Assembly: GCA_030643125.1 (NCBI GenBank)
Contig: DAOWML010000037.1
Location: 1-11,668 of the forward strand
Reading direction: 5' to 3'
From: Bacteroidales bacterium
GTDB taxonomy: Bacteria; Bacteroidota; Bacteroidia; Bacteroidales; UBA12077
Length of the DNA stretch: 11,668 nucleotides
Numbering within the stretch: the stretch's first letter is position 1; each line of letters starts with the position of its first letter. The notes below the pieces were generated by a model. It made no database searches. It saw nothing but the letters and a program-made list of their open reading frames with translations, and was not told the origin of the DNA. A program made the position numbers and the translations under genes. Shown here piece by piece: positions 1 to 5,895 of this stretch.

Positions 1-456
1 AAATTCCGGCAACCAATAAGTAGAGCCTGCCATAAATACGCCATCTTCAAAAATAATTCCGCTGGTTTCACTAAACCCTCTTGCATATTCTGCTGCTCCT
101 TCAGTAATCTGATCATTGATAATGCCTTTATATTGTAAAGGAATAATCAGCTTGTTACTTTTTCCTTCAATAGAAATTTTATAGCTATTTACCGGAACAG
201 AAGTTTTCTCATCAGGATTATCAATTTTTTCAATTAAAAAATTATTATCTAGTGATTTAACTGTCAAATTGCTATTTAATCGAAACTGAATATAATCTTT
301 ATTATCAAGATTATTTTTCATTATTATCAGAGTGTCAGTTGCATTTAACTCTCCATTAGTAATGTTGAGTTTTACATTTACAGTATGATGAAGAACCTGT
401 GAAAATGAATACAGGCTAATCAGCATTAATACCAAAGTCAATAATTTATTTTTCAT
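1..456 (-). CDS. Secreted M1-family (gluzincin) aminopeptidase-like protein, N-terminal part
   Basis: The first 152 codons are present and the reading frame runs off the left edge. Residues 1-20 form a clear Sec signal peptide: basic start, hydrophobic core, and a likely cut after YSFSQ. The visible part is beta-strand-rich and contains GAAEYARGFSETSG and then VFMAGSTYWLPEF near the edge. I recognise this pattern from the N-terminal domain of Bacteroidota M1 metallopeptidases. The catalytic GAMEN and HExxH motifs would lie outside the window, so activity cannot be checked. The likely product is an exported or periplasmic zinc aminopeptidase used in peptide breakdown. The ATG overlaps the TGA of the upstream MFS gene as ATGA, which suggests translational coupling. 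The family call comes from remembered sequence patterns; another secreted beta-sandwich protein remains possible. Confidence 0.6.
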   Translation of the reverse strand, partial: MKNKLLTLVLMLISLYSFSQVLHHTVNVKLNITNGELNATDTLIIMKNNLDNKDYIQFRLNSNLTVKSLDNNFLIEKIDNPDEKTSVPVNSYKISIEGKSNKLIIPLQYKGIINDQITEGAAEYARGFSETSGIIFEDGVFMAGSTYWLPEF

Positions 457-1628
457 GTTTTATCAAATTTTCGTTTTAAAATCAAAACAAATGGAATAGC
501 CAAAAAGGCAAGTAACGAAGCCACTTTATAAGTATCAACTAGTCCTATAAAATCACTCAGAATTCCTACAAAAAGTGCTGTAATCGATGTAGAAATAAAA
601 GAAATAAACATAAATACGCCGCTTAAAAATGCCTGATGTTCGGAATCAATATCCATTATTAGTGCAAGGAGTACCGGTGTTGAAGAAATAAGAAAGAATC
701 CCAATAATAACAACACAGGAAACATCATTGCTCCCTCTGTCAAGGTAAATAAAAACATAAGAACCGGAGATACCAGAATAATTATGGTAAGCATTCTTAA
801 TCTGCCAATTTTATCAGAGAAAGTTCCCGATAAGTAAGCACCAATTGCTCCGGCAAATTCAAAAACTGAAAGGGAAACACCACCAAGCCACAAAGACCCA
901 CCTTTTTCGCCTAAATATGTAGGAAGGAAGCTGGAAAGAGAAGTTTTCATAAATCCCCGGAAAAACATAATTCCGGCAATAAGAATAAAAAAGGGAAGAT
1001 GTTCTTTGAATGTTTCTTTTATTCCCTTTATTCCCTTTATTGATCTGTTTCCTTTAATATCTTCTGAAATATTAATTTTTCGTAATCGAAAATATAGAAT
1101 TAAAGATGCCAATAATCCAAACGGAATTAGTCTAAAAGTCCCCTCTAAACCCCATACATCGACAGCAGCAACAATAATTAAAGGTCCAACGGTTCGTGCA
1201 GCTTCGCCACCCAACATGTAGAAACTCATTCCTTTTCCTATTCTGTCGCCCGAAATCTTTTTAATTAAAACAGGAGTAGGAACATGAAACATAGCACTAC
1301 TTATTCCCATCACGAAAAGCAGTATAATAATTATGATATATAATGGAGCAACTCCCAGCAAACTCATACAAATGGTTGTAACTGCAGGAGCAAGAATAAC
1401 TAAATATCTAATTTTTAAGTTGTCGGCTATTATTCCTATGAATGGATTCAGTAAAGATGGTATTTGTTGGGCAACAAACATTAAACTCACCAGGGTATTA
1501 TTAATTCCAAGTTTTGCTTTTAATAAAGGAACAATAGGAGCTAAAAATGCAGAATAAGTATCATGCACAAAGTGTGCGATAGAAACAAATATGATATTTT
1601 TTATTTGAAATTTATTCTGTTTTTCCAT
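453..1628 (-). CDS. MFS transporter of the fosmidomycin-resistance (Fsr) type
   Basis: This is a complete 391-residue inner-membrane protein with about 12 hydrophobic helices in two halves. The halves are joined by a basic cytoplasmic loop at about residues 182-208. The first helix carries AHFVHDTYSAFLAPIVPLL (H19, H22, D23), close to the helix-1 signature of the Fsr branch of the major facilitator superfamily. FHVPTPVLI in the fourth-helix region fits the same branch, and the second half has FSDKIGRLRML, a typical MFS loop motif. Fsr relatives export drugs or small metabolites; the substrate here cannot be read from the sequence. The ATG start lies directly behind the terminator that follows the purine nucleoside phosphorylase gene, and no Shine-Dalgarno sequence is visible. 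The stop overlaps the start of the downstream peptidase gene. A 9-bp direct repeat in the central loop encodes IKGIKG. Confidence 0.85.
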   Translation of the reverse strand: MEKQNKFQIKNIIFVSIAHFVHDTYSAFLAPIVPLLKAKLGINNTLVSLMFVAQQIPSLLNPFIGIIADNLKIRYLVILAPAVTTICMSLLGVAPLYIIIIILLFVMGISSAMFHVPTPVLIKKISGDRIGKGMSFYMLGGEAARTVGPLIIVAAVDVWGLEGTFRLIPFGLLASLILYFRLRKINISEDIKGNRSIKGIKGIKETFKEHLPFFILIAGIMFFRGFMKTSLSSFLPTYLGEKGGSLWLGGVSLSVFEFAGAIGAYLSGTFSDKIGRLRMLTIIILVSPVLMFLFTLTEGAMMFPVLLLLGFFLISSTPVLLALIMDIDSEHQAFLSGVFMFISFISTSITALFVGILSDFIGLVDTYKVASLLAFLAIPFVLILKRKFDKT

Positions 1629-1633
1629 AAAGT

Positions 1634-1659
1634 AAAAAAGGTCGGGTTAACCCGACCTT
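1634..1659 (-). terminator. Intrinsic terminator after the purine nucleoside phosphorylase gene
   Basis: A perfect 9-bp stem (AAGGTCGGG at 1638-1646, CCCGACCTT at 1651-1659) closes a TTAA loop. On the minus strand the stem is followed by six T's (complement of the A-run 1634-1639). It begins 3 bp after the phosphorylase stop codon. The T-run ends only 5 bases before the MFS start codon, so no room remains for a separate promoter between them. Confidence 0.9.
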
Positions 1660-1662
1660 GTG

Positions 1663-2472
1663 TTATAATAGTGATATTAATTCTTTCATTATGAGTGTCA
1701 TTTTGGTTTCGGCTTTTGCTGCAACCTTTTGAACTTCCTCGTGTGTTACTTCAACTATTTTTCCCGGGACACCTAAATCTGTAATAATTGAAATTGCAAA
1801 ACACGGGATACCCATTTGTCTTGCAACAACAACTTCAGGAACTGTTGACATTCCAACCGTATCGCCTCCGATTATTCTAAAATATTGATATTCCTTAGGA
1901 GTCTCAAAAGTAGGGCCTGTTGTGGCAACATAACATCCAACTTGTACTTTAATGTTTTGTTTTTTAGCTATTTCTTTTGCTTTATTAATTAAAGTATAAT
2001 CATAAGGTTCACTCATATCGGGGAAACGAACTCCAAACTCAGGTGTGTGTTTTCCTATTAAAGGATTTGGTATTAAGTTAATATGATCATTCTGAATCAT
2101 TAAATCACCAATTTCATAATCAGGATTTACACCACCACTGGCATTAGATACAAGAAGGGTTTTAATACCCAAATATTTCATAACACGAACCGGGAAAGTT
2201 ACCATTTCCATTGGATACCCTTCATAATAATGGAATCGGCCTTGCATAGCCACGATTTTCTTCCCTCCTAATTCTCCAAAGATTAATCTCCCGTGATGCC
2301 CGTCAACTGTAGAAACAGGGAATTCAGGAATGCTGTCATAATCGAGAGAATGTTCTATCTTGATATCCTTTACCAATCCTCCTAAACCTGTTCCTAAAAT
2401 AATTCCAACTTCAGGGTAAAACTTTGTTTTATTCTGGATAAAGGAAACTGTGCTTTTTATTCTTTCTAACAT
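1663..2472 (-). CDS. punA: Purine nucleoside phosphorylase (trimeric, PNP/MTAP family)
   Basis: This 269-residue cytoplasmic enzyme cleaves purine nucleosides with phosphate, giving a free base and ribose-1-phosphate for salvage. Family motifs appear in order: phosphate loop ILGTGLGG (about 25-32), VDGHHGRL (56-63), QGRFHYYEGYP (77-87), VSNASGG (108-114), GPTFETPKEY (186-195), GGDTVGMSTVPE (202-213) and SIITDLG (228-234). E190 and M208 line up with human PNP E201 and M219. The position matching human N243, which contacts the base, is Asp (D232), as I recall for methylthioadenosine phosphorylase, so base preference may differ. I chose the ATG at 2472 over the in-frame TTG at 2478 because MLERIKST is the usual start in this group. 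The start lies inside the 3' end of lpxK (44-bp overlap), so the two genes are almost surely co-transcribed. A terminator follows at once. Confidence 0.93.
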   Translation of the reverse strand: MLERIKSTVSFIQNKTKFYPEVGIILGTGLGGLVKDIKIEHSLDYDSIPEFPVSTVDGHHGRLIFGELGGKKIVAMQGRFHYYEGYPMEMVTFPVRVMKYLGIKTLLVSNASGGVNPDYEIGDLMIQNDHINLIPNPLIGKHTPEFGVRFPDMSEPYDYTLINKAKEIAKKQNIKVQVGCYVATTGPTFETPKEYQYFRIIGGDTVGMSTVPEVVVARQMGIPCFAISIITDLGVPGKIVEVTHEEVQKVAAKAETKMTLIMKELISLL

Positions 2473-3532
2473 AGTCAATGATTTGCTGATTAAAATTATC
2501 CGTTCGGTTGTTTAAAAATTTTACCCGAATCGGAATATAGAAAAACGAACCTTTCAGATTGTTAGCAATATTACTAAATTTTTGTAAACGCATTGCATCT
2601 TTTTCAGTCGTAATAATGATTTTTTTATCAGAAACAATAGAGTTGAATTTTTGTTCAATCTCCTTAATATCAGACTCTTTAAAATCATAATGATCTGAAT
2701 ATTCTAAAATTTGAATATTTTTGGAAATATTTTCTGCAATATGTTCTTTTAGTGGTTTCGGATTTGCTATTCCTGTCACTAATAAAATGTCAAAACCTTT
2801 AAAATTTCCATTATTTATTGAAGAATTTAAGAAATTATAAACTGATTTTAGATTGCCATAATCAAAAGTCGTAAAGAATAGATGCTGAAAAGGATAAGGT
2901 TTTAATTCGTTAAAAATAATTCTTCGATCAATTGGTTTTAAATTCTTAGGGGATTTTGTTATGATAATAATATTTGCTCTTTTTTTCTCGAAAGATTGTT
3001 CACGTAAATCGCCAAAAGGGAGAATAAAATCTTTATCAATTGGTCGTGAATAATCAATTAATAAAATAGATAAATTTGCACTTACTTTTCTGTGCTGGTA
3101 AGCATCGTCTAATAAAATAACATCTAAATCTTTATTTAGTGTAGCTAATTGATTTATTCCGTTTGTTCGATTAGCATCAACAGCAACATCAATTTCAGGG
3201 AATTTCTGTTTTATTTGTCTTGGTTCATCTCCAATTTCTCTATCGGTCGATTCCTGTGTAGAAAGAATAAAACCTTTTGTTTTTCTTTTATACCCGCGAC
3301 TTAATGTTGCAACTTTAAAATCAGATTTTAATAAATCTACTAAATATTCAATATGTGGTGTTTTCCCTGTTCCTCCAACTGTAATATTTCCTATCGAAAT
3401 TAATGGAATATTAAATTGGGTTGATTTAAAAATTTTATAATCATACAAACGATTTCGGATAAATACAATTAATCCGTAAAGTAAACTTAAGGGGAATAAT
3501 ATAGGACTTAATATTTTTCTAATTTTTTGCAT
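2429..3532 (-). CDS. lpxK: Tetraacyldisaccharide 4'-kinase
   Basis: LpxK phosphorylates the 4' position of the lipid A disaccharide precursor at the cytoplasmic face of the inner membrane, a late step of lipid A synthesis. The 367-residue protein is full length for the family. It begins with a hydrophobic membrane-associating helix (about residues 7-25). The P-loop GNITVGGTGKTP (48-59) follows. Further family motifs are LSRGYKRKTKG, GDEPRQIKQKFP and LLDDAYQHRKV, the last being the Asp-containing second nucleotide/Mg site. The C-terminal half includes VTGIANPKPL and TTEKDAMRL, both typical of LpxK. The ATG at 3532 follows about 150 bp of AT-rich spacer shared with the divergent phosphatase gene. 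The 3' end overlaps the purine nucleoside phosphorylase start. From memory, an lpxK-phosphorylase pair is common in Bacteroidota genomes. Confidence 0.95.
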   Translation of the reverse strand: MQKIRKILSPILFPLSLLYGLIVFIRNRLYDYKIFKSTQFNIPLISIGNITVGGTGKTPHIEYLVDLLKSDFKVATLSRGYKRKTKGFILSTQESTDREIGDEPRQIKQKFPEIDVAVDANRTNGINQLATLNKDLDVILLDDAYQHRKVSANLSILLIDYSRPIDKDFILPFGDLREQSFEKKRANIIIITKSPKNLKPIDRRIIFNELKPYPFQHLFFTTFDYGNLKSVYNFLNSSINNGNFKGFDILLVTGIANPKPLKEHIAENISKNIQILEYSDHYDFKESDIKEIEQKFNSIVSDKKIIITTEKDAMRLQKFSNIANNLKGSFFYIPIRVKFLNNRTDNFNQQIIDYVRKNKKHSFLYPE

Positions 3533-3682
3533 ACAGGAAGCTAAAATACTAATTTTTTAAGCGATTAATAGTGATTTATAAATATTAAATAAAGCAATAC
3601 AAAGAAAAATGGAATTACCAAAATTAATTTAATAAATGGATTTTATTTTGTAATTTGTGTGATTATTAACAAATTAGGCAAA
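3533..3682. promoter_or_regulatory. Divergent intergenic region between lpxK and the phosphatase gene
   Basis: This 150-bp spacer is very AT-rich and must carry promoters for both directions. No exact TAnnTTTG element with a properly spaced upstream TTTG was found for either gene. Near matches are TATTTTG and TAATTTG at about 3653-3667 on the plus strand, and TATTTTAG just upstream of lpxK on the minus strand (about 3541-3548). No hairpin or clear operator is visible. Confidence 0.3.
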
Positions 3683-3832
3683 ATGGAAAAAACAGAACGA
3701 AGATTCGGAATAATTGCTATTATTGCTTTAACATTTGGAGTAATCTTCAAATTTCAACATTGGCCTTTATCCTCGATTTTTTTCTTATTTCGGTATTCTT
3801 TTTCAATTTTGTCTATTTACCGATTCACTTGA
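3683..3832 (+). CDS. Out-of-frame 5' end of the phosphatase gene (first GldL-like unit)
   Basis: A 49-codon frame opens with ATG at 3683 and closes with TGA at 3830-3832. It encodes a basic start (MEKTERRFG), a hydrophobic helix and FKFQHWP (K23, H26). This matches FKIMHYPGAG in the following gene, which lies one frame away. I read codons 1-34 as the true amino terminus of the downstream phosphatase, separated from it by a -1 shift at the T-run 3777-3783. The joined product would have about 737 residues. Residues 35-49 of this frame are probably junk after the shift. If the break is real in the genome, this short peptide is made instead, unless ribosomes or RNA polymerase slip. Confidence 0.7.
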   Translation: MEKTERRFGIIAIIALTFGVIFKFQHWPLSSIFFLFRYSFSILSIYRFT

Positions 3833-5895
3833 TTTTAGGTATTAGAAAATCAAAATCTTTTCTTGAAAGACTTTACACAATAATTAAATTTCTAACCTTA
3901 TTTACTATTATAACCGGATTTTGTTTTAAAATAATGCATTACCCTGGTGCGGGAATTCTAATTAAAATAGGTCCTTCTTTAATGACATTACTTATAATTT
4001 TTTACTTTATTTTAAGAAGAGCTGGGATAGGCGCTATACCATTCAATATTAATGATCTTATTATTACTGTTTTAGCATACCTGATTTTTATTTTTATCAA
4101 TCGGATAATGGTATCTCCGAGTGTAGTAGATGGATATTCCGCAATAAATAATCATTATGAGAAATTAAATTCAGGAATGCAAGCAGCCAATAGTTTGATA
4201 TATAAAAGTGTTTGTCAGGAAAGTAGTTTAGAAAACAAACAGCTTGTTGAAACCATTAAACTATTAGAAAAAGAGAGTAATAAATCATATGCGATTATTG
4301 ATTCTTTAAGAAATGAATTCACTCTTTTCTTTAGCGGACGTACTTACGAGAGAATTCAAAAAGATCCCTATTACATAAGTGATAAAAAAGCAAAGATGGA
4401 TATTGGGAAGTCGTTTTTTATTACAAATAAGAATGGACAGCTTTTAAAAGAAACAGTATATAACTATTTAAATAAAATAAATATTATAGTTAACAAGCAA
4501 AATATTCAATCGAGCCTAATCGGTTTTGGTTTAGATACAAAAGATATTAAAAACGAATATGGATATATGATGAGTTGGGAATCATATATGTTTAAATACA
4601 CGCCTGTAATTGGAGTTTATTCAAACTTGTCAAGACTTGAAAACTTATTACTTCTTACGGAAAGTAATACTCTGAATGCATTAATTAATCAGTTTGATTT
4701 ATCGGAGGAGTCTCTTTTATTGCAAGAATATGCGAAAAAAGAATCAGAGAGAGCTATAGAAGTCAAGCAAAATGAGATTCTTCAAATTAAGCAACAAGAA
4801 AAATTAAAGGAATTAGAATTGGCTAAATCAAAATCTGAACTAGATCAGAGAACTACATTATTGGTATTTGCTTTTGTTGGAATTGGATTTGTTTTTGTTT
4901 TGCTTATTTTTTCAACCAGAGCATTCATTATAAAACAAAAAGCAAATAAAAAATTAGCTAATCAGAAAGACGAGATATTAAATATAAATGAAGAAATACA
5001 ACAAGCAAATGAAGAAATTACAGCACAGCGTGACGAAATTGAGGCACAACGTGATTTGGTAATGGAACAAAAAGTAAAAATAGAAGAAGTAAACGAAGAA
5101 CTTACTGATAGTATCCATTACGCGAAATATATCCAAAATGCCATTTTGCCACAGGTAGATATTAGAGAGCAATTACTACCAGAACATTTTATATTCTTTA
5201 AGCCCAAAAATATAGTTAGCGGCGATTTCTACTGGCTTACTAAAGTAGAAGGAAGAATTATTGTTGCAGCTGCTGATTGCACAGGACATGGAGTGCCGGG
5301 CGCTTTTATGAGCATGTTAGGCATTTCTTTTTTAAATGATATTGTAAACAAAGAATACATAACTCATTCCGGAGTTATACTTCGACGACTAAGAAAAGAA
5401 GTTATTCAAGCCTTACAGCAAAAAGGAGAATATGGAGAGCAACGTGATGGAATGGATATAGCTCTTTGTTCAATTGACCTTGAGAATTTAGATTTACAAT
5501 TTTCTGGAGCTAATAATCCTTTATATTTAATCCGAGATAAAGAAAAGGAACCTGTTAAAGAAGCTATAATTTTTGAAAATTCAGAAGTTAATTTATATGA
5601 AATAAAAGGAGATAAAATGCCCATAGCCTTCCATGATCGAATGAATAAATTCCGTATGCACGAAATTAAACTATTGAAAGGTGACTGTTTATATATGTTT
5701 TCGGATGGCTTTGCAGATCAGTTTGGAGGAGAAAAGGGCAAAAAATTTAAATATAAACCATTTAAAGAATTATTACTGGCAAATTCTGATAAAGCAATGA
5801 AACAACAATTCGATATTCTTGATAATACATTAAAAAAATGGAAGGGGAATTTTGATCAAGTTGATGATATTTTAATTGTTGGTTTAAAAGTTTAA
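3760..5895 (+). CDS. Membrane-anchored SpoIIE/PP2C-type serine phosphatase with GldL/GldM-like sensor region
   Basis: The open frame of 711 codons starts formally at TTG; the likely true start is ATG 3683 in another frame. Helices lie at about residues 5-27, 43-60, 65-85 and 98-118. FKIMHYPGAG (56-65) resembles the GldL signature. Residues 118-325 form an extracytoplasmic segment whose end (W273, Y276, F278, P282, TES at 300-302) resembles the GldM N-terminal domain. A coiled coil, a helix (365-388) and another coiled coil rich in AQRDEIEAQRD follow. The C-terminal phosphatase domain (about 470-711) has SGDFYW (D489), AADCTGHGVPGAFMSM (D506), DGMDIA (563-568), MFSDGFADQFGG (D649, D653) and DDILIVG (D702, D703), so all expected metal-binding acids are present. 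It should dephosphorylate a Ser/Thr phosphoprotein, possibly an anti-sigma antagonist; none is encoded nearby. The stop overlaps that of convergent nadB. Confidence 0.88.
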   Translation: MAFILDFFLISVFFFNFVYLPIHLILGIRKSKSFLERLYTIIKFLTLFTIITGFCFKIMHYPGAGILIKIGPSLMTLLIIFYFILRRAGIGAIPFNINDLIITVLAYLIFIFINRIMVSPSVVDGYSAINNHYEKLNSGMQAANSLIYKSVCQESSLENKQLVETIKLLEKESNKSYAIIDSLRNEFTLFFSGRTYERIQKDPYYISDKKAKMDIGKSFFITNKNGQLLKETVYNYLNKINIIVNKQNIQSSLIGFGLDTKDIKNEYGYMMSWESYMFKYTPVIGVYSNLSRLENLLLLTESNTLNALINQFDLSEESLLLQEYAKKESERAIEVKQNEILQIKQQEKLKELELAKSKSELDQRTTLLVFAFVGIGFVFVLLIFSTRAFIIKQKANKKLANQKDEILNINEEIQQANEEITAQRDEIEAQRDLVMEQKVKIEEVNEELTDSIHYAKYIQNAILPQVDIREQLLPEHFIFFKPKNIVSGDFYWLTKVEGRIIVAAADCTGHGVPGAFMSMLGISFLNDIVNKEYITHSGVILRRLRKEVIQALQQKGEYGEQRDGMDIALCSIDLENLDLQFSGANNPLYLIRDKEKEPVKEAIIFENSEVNLYEIKGDKMPIAFHDRMNKFRMHEIKLLKGDCLYMFSDGFADQFGGEKGKKFKYKPFKELLLANSDKAMKQQFDILDNTLKKWKGNFDQVDDILIVGLKV
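3777..3784 (+). other. T7 homopolymer / TTTTTTC slippery site at the frame junction
   Basis: Seven T's are followed by C. In the frame of the upstream ATG (3683) the bases 3778-3784 read T TTT TTC, matching the X XXY YYZ layout of a -1 slippery heptamer. A one-base backward slip joins the upstream frame to the 711-codon frame exactly at codon CTT (3784). A one-base loss from an original run of eight T's, or a sequencing error in the homopolymer, would look the same. Confidence 0.55.

Noticed and set aside
2473..2478. TTG at 2478 as the start of the purine nucleoside phosphorylase
   Set aside because: It adds only two residues before an ATG that matches the usual start of the family.
3533..3682. 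Specific promoter calls for lpxK and the phosphatase gene
   Set aside because: Only one-off matches to TAnnTTTG without a spaced -33 element; chance matches are expected in such AT-rich DNA.
4978..5172. Antisense Phe/Tyr-rich frame opposite the phosphatase coiled coil
   Set aside because: The apparent membrane-like protein is the reverse complement of Glu/Lys/Gln-rich coiled-coil codons.
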